Of a DNA stretch of 64,000 nucleotides, positions 26,775-34,928 are shown one piece after another. This DNA comes from Woeseiaceae bacterium. GTDB lineage: Bacteria; Pseudomonadota; Gammaproteobacteria; Steroidobacterales; Woeseiaceae. Numbering within the stretch: position 1 is the stretch's first letter; each line of letters begins with the position of its first letter. Where the stretch lies: NCBI GenBank assembly GCA_021773035.1, contig JAJFKU010000029.1, forward strand, positions 1 to 64,000, written 5' to 3'. A program made the translations under genes and the position numbers. Under the pieces are notes generated by a model, which was not told the origin of the DNA, ran no database searches, and saw only the letters and a program-made list of their open reading frames with translations.

Positions 26775-27473
26775 CTACTCGTTACTGATCCGTAATGCGG
26801 CAGCCGTTGCATACGGTGCCAATGACAGCGCCGCAACGGCATAGGCGCCCAGCGCCCAGATGCCGGTTGCATAAGGGTCGTTGTCGGCTGCAAGCGACAC
26901 CGTGTTTGCTCCAAGCAGCAACACCGGCATCGCCAGCGGAAGTATCAACAGACTCAGCAACGCGGTACCGCGATGCAAACCGACAGTCAGGGCAGCGCCG
27001 ATTGAGCCTAGCAAACTCAGACAGATCGTTCCGAGAAACAGCGTCAACATCAGGACTTCGACGACGGTAGCACTCAGGTGATAAGTCATCGCCAGCAGCG
27101 GCGAAATGATTACCAAAGGCAGGCCGCTTATCAACCAGTGCGCGAGTGTTTTACCCAATGCGAGAACCGGTAGCGGCTGAGCGCTGAGCAACAGCTGCTC
27201 GAGACTGCCATCTTCATGATCGGAAAGAAACAGCGTGTTCAATGACAACAAGGTCGCGAGCAGTGCCGCAACCCAGAGCACTCCGGGCCCGAAGAAAATC
27301 AGTTGCTCCGGGCTTGGGCCGACAGCCAGCGGAAACAGCGTGCAGACCATGGCAAAAAAGAACAGCGGATTGAGGATATCGCCGGGGCGCTTCCACGCCA
27401 GCAACAGATCGCGCCTGGTTGTTGCGTAAAGGCCGCGAAAAATGCCGGGTTGCGAAGGCTTGTCCGAGATCAT
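26775..27473 (-). CDS. ccmB: heme exporter membrane subunit CcmB
   Basis: A 232-residue protein with six hydrophobic helices. Typical CcmB segments are RRDLLLAWKRPGDILNPLFFFAMVCTLFPLAVGP and LFLSDHEDGSLEQLLLSAQPL. It forms an ABC complex with CcmA. Start ATG 27473 overlaps the ccmA stop by 4 bp. Confidence 0.93.
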   Translation of the reverse strand: MISDKPSQPGIFRGLYATTRRDLLLAWKRPGDILNPLFFFAMVCTLFPLAVGPSPEQLIFFGPGVLWVAALLATLLSLNTLFLSDHEDGSLEQLLLSAQPLPVLALGKTLAHWLISGLPLVIISPLLAMTYHLSATVVEVLMLTLFLGTICLSLLGSIGAALTVGLHRGTALLSLLILPLAMPVLLLGANTVSLAADNDPYATGIWALGAYAVAALSLAPYATAAALRISNE

Positions 27474-28084
27474 TGCAGAACGATCCTCTTCACAGGGGCC
27501 GCAATATCGACGTCCTGATGCGCCGCCATCACGCAAAGCCCACCGTTCTCAAGGTGCTCGGCGGTGAGCTCCATGACCAACTTGCGGCCGTCGCGGTCAA
27601 GATTTGTGAACGGTTCGTCCATCATCCACAGCGGCACATCGGCGAGCAACAATCTTGCCAGGGCGACGCGTCGCTGTTGTCCGGCCGATAAGGAGCGCAA
27701 CGGCAACGACTTCAGGCGTGAGATTCCGAGTCGCTCGTAGACGCTCACCGTATCGACATCTGCTTGCGGGCGAAGCGAGGTTTCGAAGTTCAGATTCTCA
27801 AGTAACGTCAGGTCACCCTTCAGGCCGGTTTTGTGGGCAAGCCAGACCAGCGCACCGCGAAACTCCTGGCGCTGCTGCTGCACGGGTACCCCGTTCCAAA
27901 GTACTTCGCCGGACTCTGGACTCAGCAGACCACCGATGGCGCGCAGCAGACTGGTCTTGCCGCTACCGTTTCCACCTTCGAGTAACAGCAACTCACCGGG
28001 GCTTAGCGCAAACTCGAGATCTTCAAATAAACACCGTTCCCCACGGATCAGTGTCAGGCCCTTGGCCGATAGCTTTGCAGTCAA
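27470..28084 (-). CDS. ccmA: heme exporter ATP-binding protein CcmA
   Basis: A 204-residue ABC ATPase with Walker A GGNGSGKTSLLR, signature LSAGQQRRVALARLLL and Walker B LWMMDEPFTNLD. It is the first gene of the nine-gene ccm operon. The 266-bp spacer upstream (28085-28350), shared with the divergent ExeA-like gene, must hold both promoters; I could not single out convincing -35/-10 boxes there. Confidence 0.94.
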   Translation of the reverse strand: MTAKLSAKGLTLIRGERCLFEDLEFALSPGELLLLEGGNGSGKTSLLRAIGGLLSPESGEVLWNGVPVQQQRQEFRGALVWLAHKTGLKGDLTLLENLNFETSLRPQADVDTVSVYERLGISRLKSLPLRSLSAGQQRRVALARLLLADVPLWMMDEPFTNLDRDGRKLVMELTAEHLENGGLCVMAAHQDVDIAAPVKRIVLQ

Positions 28085-28350
28085 TACCTTACACTCTGTC
28101 GCGGTTCGCAGACGGTCGAGGAGTCACCCGAGAACTTCCATGTTTATCAGACATTTATAAAGCAATTCCATATTCGAGTCGAATACCCCCTCGTGTGCCA
28201 CTGACAACTAAGGAGTTACAGATTCTCTGTTTACAAGAACCGGGGCCCAATCGTAGACTGATCAATCCGGTCGACGCTACTAACAATAAGCGACCGAAAT
28301 CTGACAACAACACTATAACCCGACTTCAGTGTCGGCGGGTTTATCACCTT

Positions 28351-29634
28351 ATGGATTTAGGCGCGGTCGGCCTTTCAGAACAACCGTTTCCCACCCACGG
28401 GAAGCCGCTCGCAATCATATCGTATGCATCGAGAGATGCGGCGATTGAAGTGCTGAAAGACACCTGCAAACAAAGCAACGGGATATCGTTGCTGCAGGGC
28501 CCCCAGCTTGCCGGAAAATCCACGGCAATTCGAAGTTTTGCCGAATCCCTGCCGGAAGATTGCTCGATCGCGATTATCGACGGCAGGGGTCTCAATACGA
28601 CCCAGCTTCTCATCTCCATGCTGCGGCAGTTCGGTTACGATCTCGAACTGAGCTCGGCAAATGAGTTACTGGGCCTGGTGCGTATTTTCGCGCAGCAACA
28701 GGCTGCCTCTCACGAGGCACCCATTCTGCTCATCGAAAATGCACAGGAACTCAATCCCAGCGCGCTGCGCACGCTATGCGAACTCGCAGAATTACGCATC
28801 AGTACCGGTAGCGCCCTGAAAATGGTTCTCGTGAGCGACCACTCCCTGCGACAAATGATGACGGCTCCGGCGATGGCCCCGATTGCCAGCCGTGTCATAC
28901 ACAACTTTCATTTACGCCCGATGAATCGCGTTGAAACCAAGACCTACCTGCACCAAAAATTACACGCAGCGGGCAGTGACTTCCCGGCCTATGTATTCAC
29001 CGACGCCATATGTACCGATATCTGGCAGGCGTCGGGTGGCTGGCCGGGCGTTGCCGATCGCATTGCGCTGCTGGCGATTGCCAAAAGCGAAACTCTGCCG
29101 GTTCGACTAACGGATATCGAACACCCTGCTCTGCCGATCGGCACCTGGGATGAAGTCTCCGCCATCGAGGTCGACGCGGATAAACTTCTGCCCCCTGAGC
29201 CACCGAGGCTCATCGTGACAAACAACGGCAGCGTCATGAACGACCTGACGATGCAGAAATCAAGACTACTGGTTGGGCGCTCAGAGCATAACGATATCTC
29301 GATTAACAGCCGCTTCGTCAGTCGACACCATTCGTTGCTGGTACGTCATGGCGCGACGACCTTTCTGATGGATCTGAACAGCACCAACGGGACTTTCGTC
29401 AACTCGAAGCGTGTCTCGAACCACGTCCTCATCCATGATGACGTCATTACGCTTGGACACCATCGAATCAAGTTCTACGACCCACACGCGACGGTTCGCC
29501 ACGACCTGGAAGGCGCAGAGTTTGCAGATACGTCGATCATGAAAACGCTCGAAGATATGCGTAACCTGCTGGCCAGGGAAAATACAGAGTTACTGCCGGC
29601 AGCATCGGAAGATTTACCGACTATCCAGACCTGA
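28351..29634 (+). CDS. ExeA-like AAA ATPase fused to an FHA domain
   Basis: A 427-residue protein. Residues about 1-270 form an ExeA/GspA-like AAA ATPase: MDLGAVGLSEQPF opening, Walker A QGPQLAGKSTAIR, Walker B PILLIENAQEL. Residues about 300-385 form an FHA domain (LLVGRSEHNDISINSRFVSRHH and LNSTNGTFVNSKRV), which binds phosphothreonine. ExeA-like ATPases energise envelope assembly; FHA suggests Ser/Thr kinase input. The frame is open from 27655, but that part is antisense to ccmA, so ATG 28351 is the start. Convergent with tdk. Confidence 0.82.
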   Translation: MDLGAVGLSEQPFPTHGKPLAIISYASRDAAIEVLKDTCKQSNGISLLQGPQLAGKSTAIRSFAESLPEDCSIAIIDGRGLNTTQLLISMLRQFGYDLELSSANELLGLVRIFAQQQAASHEAPILLIENAQELNPSALRTLCELAELRISTGSALKMVLVSDHSLRQMMTAPAMAPIASRVIHNFHLRPMNRVETKTYLHQKLHAAGSDFPAYVFTDAICTDIWQASGGWPGVADRIALLAIAKSETLPVRLTDIEHPALPIGTWDEVSAIEVDADKLLPPEPPRLIVTNNGSVMNDLTMQKSRLLVGRSEHNDISINSRFVSRHHSLLVRHGATTFLMDLNSTNGTFVNSKRVSNHVLIHDDVITLGHHRIKFYDPHATVRHDLEGAEFADTSIMKTLEDMRNLLARENTELLPAASEDLPTIQT

Positions 29635-29643
29635 CAAGCTTTG

Positions 29644-30222
29644 TCAGCTACAAAACTCTTCTTTAAAGTGCTTGCGGCAGGTTGAAATGTAGCGATCGTT
29701 GCCGCCGATTTCCACCTGGGAACCTTCCGTAACGGCCCTGCCGTTGCCGTCCAGTCGCAGCACCATCGTGGCCTTGCTGCCGCAGTGGCAGATGGCCTTG
29801 AGCTCCTTGAGATTATCGGACCAAGCCAACAGGTACTTACTGCCCTCAAACGGCTCGCCCTGAAAATCCGTCCTGAGCCCGTAAGCCAGTACCGGTATGT
29901 TCAGCTTGTCCGTCACTTCTCCGAGCTGAAAGACCTGCTCGCGTGTCAGAAATTGCGCCTCATCGATCAGCACGCAATGTAATGGATCGTCGTCGTGCTG
30001 CAGGCTGACGACCCGGTAAAGATCATCGACATCCCGGAACACCGTCGCGTCAGTCTCGATCCCGATTCGCGAGGTCACTTTCCCTGCGCCGTACCGGTCG
30101 TCCAGCAGCGGCGCCAGCACCAGCGTATTCATGCCGCGTTCTTTGTAGTTGTAACTGGATTGCAGGAGCGCGGTGGACTTGCCCGCGTTCATTGACGAGT
30201 AGTAGAAATAGAGTTTGGCCAT
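29644..30222 (-). CDS. tdk: thymidine kinase
   Basis: A 192-residue type II thymidine kinase: P-loop [14 protein letters not shown], Walker [16 protein letters not shown], zinc ligands in CHCGSKATM and CRKHF, and the lasso loop motif [16 protein letters not shown] that holds thymidine. Phosphorylates thymidine for salvage. A palindrome CTGACAA-GCT-TTGTCAG at 29631-29647 covers both convergent stop codons. Confidence 0.95.
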   Translation of the reverse strand: MAKLYFYYSSMNAGKSTALLQSSYNYKERGMNTLVLAPLLDDRYGAGKVTSRIGIETDATVFRDVDDLYRVVSLQHDDDPLHCVLIDEAQFLTREQVFQLGEVTDKLNIPVLAYGLRTDFQGEPFEGSKYLLAWSDNLKELKAICHCGSKATMVLRLDGNGRAVTEGSQVEIGGNDRYISTCRKHFKEEFCS

Positions 30223-30270
30223 CGGCGTATTGTGGCATCGCAGGGGACACGATGCACCACCGAAACCGGG

Positions 30271-30495
30271 CTAGCGCGCGAGCGTGAGCAGCGTTCCCGG
30301 TGTGTGGCGGTAACCGTTCCGGCTTACGGATTCGTGCCGGCAGTCGGGGCATTCGTTGGTCAGCGAATGACGATCGGAAATCACCTGCGGAACCGGAGTG
30401 ATCTTTCCGCTTCGCAGGCAACAGCTGCATATCACCATATTGCTCAGGCGGTTCAGCAAACGGTAGTCAACATTGTCTTTGGCGCTCGAAACCAT
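30271..30495 (-). CDS. small zinc-ribbon-like hypothetical protein
   Basis: A 74-residue protein with two Cys pairs (VICSCCLRSG and NECPDCRHES), suggesting a zinc ribbon. GGAGAG lies 7 bp before ATG 30495. No family recognised. Small size and no homologous neighbour keep the call modest. Confidence 0.5.
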   Translation of the reverse strand: MVSSAKDNVDYRLLNRLSNMVICSCCLRSGKITPVPQVISDRHSLTNECPDCRHESVSRNGYRHTPGTLLTLAR

Positions 30496-30593
30496 AGCAG
30501 CTCTCCGGTGAACAACTATCTTTTTGGCACTCCGCAGGCCTGAAGACCAGCTTTTGGGCCGGGAATGAACGAAAGTGTTAACCAGTCGTGGTT

Positions 30594-31070
30594 TTATCTG
30601 TGAACTGTGTCATCCCGGGTCGCCTGGCCAAGCGTCTTCTTCAGGTCGGCATAGGCAACGAACAGGTTGTGATGACTTCTGTCATGCCTGTCGATCTGGG
30701 CATAGGCTTTGCCAAGCTTTTTCTCGACGATCCGCAGGACGGTATCGACCTGCATGGCGCGGCTATCGTAGTCATCGCTCATCGATGCTCGTAATACCTC
30801 GGACAGGAGCCGCGCTTCGCCGATATGACTCCAGGCTTTACGAAGCCCCCGGCCGCGCTTGTCCGCGGCTGATAACAGCTCAGCCCCGACGGCATCGTCG
30901 GACAACATATCCGGTACGTAGAATTCGCCCTCTTCCGCGAGCGGCAGCACCGTCGCAGTCCTGTCGGGGCGGAGCTTCAGGCGGCCTGTGACATACGCCG
31001 GCCGGCGAGTGTTGCAACGCAGAGGCTGCGATTCGTGGAGAGCTTTTCGAACGGTGTTTGCGGCGGCCAT
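30594..31070 (-). CDS. hypothetical protein related to a protein of the integrated element
   Basis: A 158-residue soluble helical protein. Its C-terminal half (DSRAMQVDTVLRIVEKKLGKAYAQIDRHDRSHHNLFVAYADL) resembles that of the protein at 42496-42873 (ISKGYGKVDAAHTAHINLFLAYF), and both carry a Y-x-(I/V)PDM phrase nearer the N-terminus. This points to one small family with a chromosomal member and an element member. Function unknown. Divergent from the XRE-ImmA/IrrE pair. Confidence 0.6.
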   Translation of the reverse strand: MAAANTVRKALHESQPLRCNTRRPAYVTGRLKLRPDRTATVLPLAEEGEFYVPDMLSDDAVGAELLSAADKRGRGLRKAWSHIGEARLLSEVLRASMSDDYDSRAMQVDTVLRIVEKKLGKAYAQIDRHDRSHHNLFVAYADLKKTLGQATRDDTVHR

Positions 31071-31245
31071 GACGTCGTCCCTGAGGTATGGAGTTGCGAT
31101 CTGTCCTAAAAAAAGACATTGTTGTTTATACAGACAAAAGCATAGGGTATTCGGACTGGACGGTCAACAGGAAAACTGGAGCGTCCGAAATATGGACAAT
31201 CGCCCCCGCGTAGGTAGAATACCCGCCGGGCCACCTGAGGAAGCT

Positions 31246-31569
31246 ATGCATATCGACGCCAAACTGCTGTACGAAACTATCCGGCAGCAAATCAAAGCCG
31301 TACGCACCGCAGAAACGGACAGCAAACTCTCGCAGGCCGAACTGGGAGAGGTACTCGGAGTGAAACGATCGACGGTTGCGAACCTGGAATCGGGCGCGCA
31401 GCGCACGTCTCTGCACAACATCTACGAGATCTGCGCGCACTACAACCTGGAGCTTTCCGATCTCCTGCCCAGTATCGCCGAACTGCGGCGACGCTCGACG
31501 GAACTCAGGTACGAGGGCCTGGATCCGGGGCTGTCGCCGGTCATTGAAAAACTCAAGCGAAACGGATGA
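31246..31569 (+). CDS. XRE-family regulator (ImmA/IrrE partner)
   Basis: A 107-residue protein from ATG 31246. The helix-turn-helix is LSQAELGEVLGVKRSTVANLESGAQRTSLHNIYEICAHYNLELSDLLP. It overlaps by 4 bp with the ImmA/IrrE-type peptidase downstream, an arrangement in which the peptidase cleaves or antagonises the XRE repressor upon stress. It may therefore be a damage- or stress-responsive repressor. Confidence 0.85.
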   Translation: MHIDAKLLYETIRQQIKAVRTAETDSKLSQAELGEVLGVKRSTVANLESGAQRTSLHNIYEICAHYNLELSDLLPSIAELRRRSTELRYEGLDPGLSPVIEKLKRNG

Positions 31570-32084
31570 GCGCCAAGGTGTCAGAACGATTCGAACAACG
31601 CGCGATCAAGCTGCTTCGGGAATACCGTATTACGACTCCACCTGTCGACGTGTCAGCCGTTGCCAGAGCACTCAAAATCTCGGTGAGCTACGAGCGGCTC
31701 GATAATGACGTGTCCGGTGTCCTGCTCCTGGAAAACGCGACGGCGAAGGTCGCCATTAACGAGTCGCACCATCGCAACCGGCAGCGGTTTACCCTCGCTC
31801 ACGAAATCGGGCATGTACTACTGCACGCTGAGGGCGATCGAGTGTTCGTGGACCGGCGCTTCTTTCGCAACGAGTGGTCGAGCAGCGGCGAACTTCGCGA
31901 AGAAATCGAGGCGAATGCCTTTGCGGCATCGTTGTTGATGCCCAGGACATTCCTGGAGCAATGTGTCGAGGCCGAAGGTGGCATCACGGACATCGATGTT
32001 TTCCGGCTTGCAACACGATTTGAAGTGAGCGAGCAAGCCATGACGCTGCGCCTCGTCAAACTCAATTACATTCAGCCTGACTAG
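31566..32084 (+). CDS. ImmA/IrrE-family metallopeptidase
   Basis: A 172-residue protein with the zinc motif RFTLAHEIGHVLLH (HExxH), and an upstream VSYERLDNDVSGVLL block typical of the family. Such peptidases cleave partner XRE repressors (as ImmA-ImmR or IrrE-DdrO). It is coupled to the XRE gene at 31246 and converges, with a 4-bp overlap, on the FecR-N-like mini gene. Confidence 0.9.
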   Translation: MSAKVSERFEQRAIKLLREYRITTPPVDVSAVARALKISVSYERLDNDVSGVLLLENATAKVAINESHHRNRQRFTLAHEIGHVLLHAEGDRVFVDRRFFRNEWSSSGELREEIEANAFAASLLMPRTFLEQCVEAEGGITDIDVFRLATRFEVSEQAMTLRLVKLNYIQPD

Positions 32085-32266
32085 CCGCCGGATAAACGCT
32101 TTCTGGCCTTTGCACGTGCCCGCAGGATGAGCTTGTTCAAATCTGGCCTGTTAACTTCGTCCGAGTCGTCACGCAGGAAATCCAGGGCGCTCAAGATTGC
32201 TGCAGCGGCCTGCTCCGGGGTTTCTTCGACAACCGCTCGCCTTGGTTTCAATTTGAGAATCTTCAC
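32081..32266 (-). CDS. stand-alone FecR N-terminal-like mini-protein
   Basis: A 61-residue protein whose middle (VEETPEQAAAAILSALDFLR) matches the N-terminus of the FecR gene at 40524-41516 (IEETPERAAETISDALDFLR). After that segment both continue with Asp/Lys-rich helices ending in a basic RAKAR or SAKSR. The transmembrane and periplasmic parts of FecR are absent. It may bind the same cytoplasmic partner as FecR. A lux-box-like palindrome lies 114 bp upstream of its start. Confidence 0.65.
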   Translation of the reverse strand: MKILKLKPRRAVVEETPEQAAAAILSALDFLRDDSDEVNRPDLNKLILRARAKARKRLSGG

Positions 32267-32379
32267 GCTACCACACCGTATGAGTAGATCGTTTCCCGGT
32301 TCAGGTACGCAACATTTACACGCGCACCTCGGGTCTTGTCAGCACGCGGTAAATAAACCACGACTAATCGGCGGGTACA

Positions 32380-32397
32380 CCTATCAAATCAGGTAGG
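32380..32397 (-). promoter_or_regulatory. lux-box-like palindrome upstream of FecR-N mini gene
   Basis: CCTATC-AAATCA-GGTAGG. Half-sites differ by one base from the CCTACC/GGTAGG consensus repeated through the island. On the reverse strand a TTTATT hexamer starts about 23 bp downstream, the spacing seen at the other copies. Confidence 0.55.
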
Positions 32398-32404
32398 GAA
32401 TAGA

Positions 32405-33130
32405 CTACAGGTTGATGAGTCCGTAGCGAATCGCTTTAACAACCGCCAGAGTGCGGGTGTTTGCATCGAGTTTGTTGAGTGCATTCTTGACGTGGAAGTT
32501 AACCGTGTTTTCACTAATGTTCAGAATCATGCCAATGTCCCACGACGACTTGCCGAACGCGATCCACTGTAAACATTCGCGTTCTCTGATGGAAAGCACA
32601 GCGCCCTTTTGCCCTGTCTTTTCCGCGGAACCGTCGACAGCGCTGTAGGCCGAGTGAAACTGAGCGGCAAGCACGTCCAGCTTCGGTAGCTCGGCAGCCG
32701 GGTCGGGATGACCGTCGCCGGCCGCAAAACTCACCAGACGCAACTTGCCCCGCGGGCCGTGCAAAGGAACCCCGACACCATCCTTAAGCCCAAACTCACG
32801 GGCCTGTCGCATGAGTTTGATTTGCGCTCCATCCAGATCGTAAGAATCGTTCAGCGCATCCCAGAGAAACGGCCCCTCGATTTCCGGCGCCAGCAGCACA
32901 ACCGGATCGATAGTCCGGTAATTGTGTTTGACGTAGTAGTCGATCCACTCGGAGGGAAAGTTATGCGCTACCGCGAGCTGGCTGCCCCCGTTGTTGCGAT
33001 CGTATTGGTTCAGCACGCTGTACGCGAACTTATCGAATCCCAGATCGTTAGCTGCACATTCCATCAAACTGAGAATAGGTTCCTCGGAATCTGCCTGACT
33101 GGATTGCTCGATGAAATCCGATATTCGCAT
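32405..33130 (-). CDS. LuxR-type AHL-binding regulator, solo
   Basis: A 241-residue protein with an N-terminal autoinducer domain and a C-terminal GerE helix-turn-helix (SIRERECLQWIAFGKSSWDIGMILNISENTVNFHVKNALNKL). The AHL-pocket residues known from TraR appear conserved: Trp62, Tyr66, Asp75-Pro76, Trp90 and Gly118/120. No LuxI-type synthase is in the window, so it is a solo here. Start ATG 33130 (MRISDF) chosen; a longer frame begins at 33175 but covers the lux-box. Paired divergently with GntR regulator 1. Confidence 0.92.
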   Translation of the reverse strand: MRISDFIEQSSQADSEEPILSLMECAANDLGFDKFAYSVLNQYDRNNGGSQLAVAHNFPSEWIDYYVKHNYRTIDPVVLLAPEIEGPFLWDALNDSYDLDGAQIKLMRQAREFGLKDGVGVPLHGPRGKLRLVSFAAGDGHPDPAAELPKLDVLAAQFHSAYSAVDGSAEKTGQKGAVLSIRERECLQWIAFGKSSWDIGMILNISENTVNFHVKNALNKLDANTRTLAVVKAIRYGLINL

Positions 33131-33145
33131 GGAAACTCTACCCTT

Positions 33146-33163
33146 CCTACCCAATCTGGTAGT
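33146..33163. promoter_or_regulatory. lux-box-like palindrome between luxR and gntR1
   Basis: CCTACC-CAATCT-GGTAGT. It ends 62 bp before the GTG of gntR1, exactly the distance seen at gntR3. TAGGAT begins 23 bp downstream, placing the box near -42 of the gntR1 transcript. It lies 16 bp ahead of luxR, where binding would probably repress luxR itself. Confidence 0.7.
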
Positions 33164-33224
33164 ACCGAACATCATGCCCGTTCTCTAGGATAATTCCAGC
33201 GCCAATAGTCTGTGGAGGAATGCA

Positions 33225-33884
33225 GTGCAGCACACGAATTCGACCATTGCAGGAGATGCCGATCGCGTCTATCACGCAATCAAAGCACGTGCCGTAGCCT
33301 GTCGGTTCAGCCCCGGAAAACCGATACGCGTCACACCGCTGGCAACCCTCTTGGGCGTTAGCTCGACACCGATTCGAGCGGCCCTCAACATGCTTGTTGC
33401 CGAAGGGCTTGTGCATCGGGAGCCGCAGAAGGGATTCATAGCAATGAGCATGTCAACGCGGCGCTTCCGGGATCTCTACAGCCTCAACCAGTTCCTGCTC
33501 AACGCGGCGTTAACGGCGAAGGAGCCGACAAAGCAATCTCTGGCAGCTGCGGTAACCGTCGCTACCGACATACGCGACCGGCTCGACGACGGCCAGCAAT
33601 GCACACCGAATGTGATCGCGGCCTGCACGGGGGAGCTATTTCTGAGCATTGCCGAGTTATCCGGCAACCCCCAGGTCACTGACACGGTGGCGCGTATCAA
33701 CGATGGGCTGAACTACCTTCGTGCCCTCGAATGTCGCGAGGCCGCTGGCGTGCGGGCGGAGTTGATGGCCATCTGCGAGTTGTTACTGACCGAACAAACG
33801 AGCGCGGTCGCCAAGGTAATCGCCGAGTATCACGACACCCGTCTCGTTGCCGTGCCTGAGCTTCTCAGCGCCGCCCGGGCGTAG
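33225..33884 (+). CDS. GntR-family regulator 1 of the lasso island
   Basis: A 219-residue protein: winged helix (VYHAIKARAVACRFSPGKPIRVTPLATLLGVSSTPIRAALNMLVAEGLVHREPQKGFIAM) followed by an all-helical effector domain of FCD-like type. It starts with GTG 33225, 6 bp after GGAGGA. Two close relatives are encoded at 34015 and 55809, and all three share an ending of the form E/DYHDTRL-xx-PELL. Controlled probably by the LuxR box just upstream. Ligand unknown. Confidence 0.88.
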   Translation: MQHTNSTIAGDADRVYHAIKARAVACRFSPGKPIRVTPLATLLGVSSTPIRAALNMLVAEGLVHREPQKGFIAMSMSTRRFRDLYSLNQFLLNAALTAKEPTKQSLAAAVTVATDIRDRLDDGQQCTPNVIAACTGELFLSIAELSGNPQVTDTVARINDGLNYLRALECREAAGVRAELMAICELLLTEQTSAVAKVIAEYHDTRLVAVPELLSAARA

Positions 33885-33914
33885 CACAAACTCTTGCCGC
33901 CGCCGGTCGTCTGA

Positions 33915-33932
33915 CCTACACGTTCTGGTAGG
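33915..33932 (+). promoter_or_regulatory. lux-box-like palindrome upstream of gntR2
   Basis: CCTACA-CGTTCT-GGTAGG. A TAGACT hexamer begins 23 bp downstream (33955). Located between gntR1 and gntR2, 83 bp before the gntR2 start. Confidence 0.65.
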
Positions 33933-34014
33933 CGTATCGCCTTATTTGGTCATATAGACTCAGATTCACCACCAACGGGCCGCACCGGAATGATACCGGC
34001 GATAAGGATCAAAC

Positions 34015-34683
34015 TTGCAACTGGGAACACTATTGAGCAGCGAAGCCGCCAACGGCGACCGCGTTTACCTCGCTATAAAAGCCTGCGTCATTGCCTTCGA
34101 CTTTCCACCGGGCCAGCGGATTTACCTGGAACCGCTCGCCGAGGATCTCGGTGTCAGCACGACACCGGTCCGCGAGGCCCTGAACCGGCTGGCGGCGGAA
34201 GATCTGGTCATCAAGGCGCCACGTAAAGGTTTTATTGCAATGCGTCTGTGCCCCGATACCCTGCGAAGTTACCACGAACTGACGAAGCTGCTGCTGATCC
34301 ATGAACTTGAGCAGCTCGGGCCCAAAAAACGCGCCAAACTCGCAGAATTCGAGCCTATTGCGACAGTCCTCTACAAACTCAACCGCAGCACCATCGCGAG
34401 CGCCGAAACGCTGGCCGGCTACACCGGGGAAATCTTCTGCCATATCGCCTCCCTCGGTAACAACGCTCATGTCACGCGCTCGATCGACCGTGCCAGCGAC
34501 CACCTGCATTACATACGCACACTCGAGTGTCGCCATTGGCAAAACACGCAGAGTGAACTGATACGGATATGCGAGTTGCTGCTGGGTCGGCACTGCGACG
34601 AACTCCTGCAGGTACTTATGGATTACCACGACACACGCATCGAATTACTGCCCAAATTGCTCGATCTGGCGCGGCTTCGGTAA
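34015..34683 (+). CDS. GntR-family regulator 2 of the lasso island
   Basis: A 222-residue paralogue of the regulators at 33225 and 55809: winged helix FDFPPGQRIYLEPLAEDLGVSTTPVREALNRLAAEDLVIKAPRKGFIAM, helical C-terminal domain ending YHDTRIELLPKLLDLAR. Start is TTG 34015 preceded by AAGGA. It ends 6 bp before the promoter motif of lasso precursor 1, so it is the obvious candidate regulator of that operon. Confidence 0.88.
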   Translation: MQLGTLLSSEAANGDRVYLAIKACVIAFDFPPGQRIYLEPLAEDLGVSTTPVREALNRLAAEDLVIKAPRKGFIAMRLCPDTLRSYHELTKLLLIHELEQLGPKKRAKLAEFEPIATVLYKLNRSTIASAETLAGYTGEIFCHIASLGNNAHVTRSIDRASDHLHYIRTLECRHWQNTQSELIRICELLLGRHCDELLQVLMDYHDTRIELLPKLLDLARLR

Positions 34684-34688
34684 GAATA

Positions 34689-34724
34689 GATATTTTTGAC
34701 GGGCTTCGCGACACTACTCTAGTT
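34689..34724 (+). promoter_or_regulatory. promoter of lasso operon 1
   Basis: GATATTTTTGAC at 34689-34700, giving -35 TTGACG, 17-bp spacer and -10 CTAGTT. The GATAnTTTTGAC block is repeated before lasso precursors 2 and 3. It lies 60 bp upstream of the precursor start. Confidence 0.65.
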
Positions 34725-34759
34725 TGTCAAGCCCCATGGAAACAGCACAGGAGAAAGTC

Positions 34760-34855
34760 ATGATCAAACTGGGTAAGGTTTCGGAAGAAACCAAAGGCTG
34801 CGGGAACTCTGGTCTGGAGTTCTGGGTAATCCCCAGCCGCCGCGACTGTATGTAG
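34760..34855 (+). CDS. lasso peptide precursor 1
   Basis: A 31-residue precursor, too short for usual gene callers. The 12-residue leader MIKLGKVSEETK ends with Thr at -2, the hallmark that guides cleavage in lasso precursors. The core is GCGNSGLEFWVIPSRRDCM: Gly1 would form the macrolactam with Glu8, giving an 8-residue ring and an 11-residue tail. Cys2 lies in the ring and Cys18 in the tail, so a disulfide is possible. GGAGAAAGTC precedes ATG as in the other two precursors. The peptidase and cyclase genes follow directly. Leader is unusually short. Confidence 0.93.
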   Translation: MIKLGKVSEETKGCGNSGLEFWVIPSRRDCM

Positions 34856-34883
34856 TCAGCAGACGATCTGATCGTCACCAAAC

Positions 34884-34909
34884 GCTGCGCAGCCGGCAGG
34901 CTGCGCAGC
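34884..34909 (+). other. intercistronic stem-loop A1-B1
   Basis: GCTGCGCAGCC-GGCA-GGCTGCGCAGC is a perfect 11-bp stem between precursor and peptidase gene. No T run follows, so it more likely stabilises the precursor mRNA or reduces read-through than terminates fully. Equivalent hairpins exist at the other two loci. Confidence 0.7.
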
Positions 34910-34928
34910 ACTCCGGAGGTTGCAGCTC

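Noticed and set aside
27655-28350. N-terminal extension of the ExeA-FHA protein
   Set aside because: This part is antisense to ccmA and then runs through the intergenic region; the family opening MDLGAVGLSEQPF begins at 28351.
31118-31138. TTGTTTATACAGACAA as a third copy of the XRE palindrome before the XRE gene at 31246
   Set aside because: Only the inner part resembles the 26-bp operator, it lies over 100 bp from the start, and the downstream XRE protein is of another subtype.
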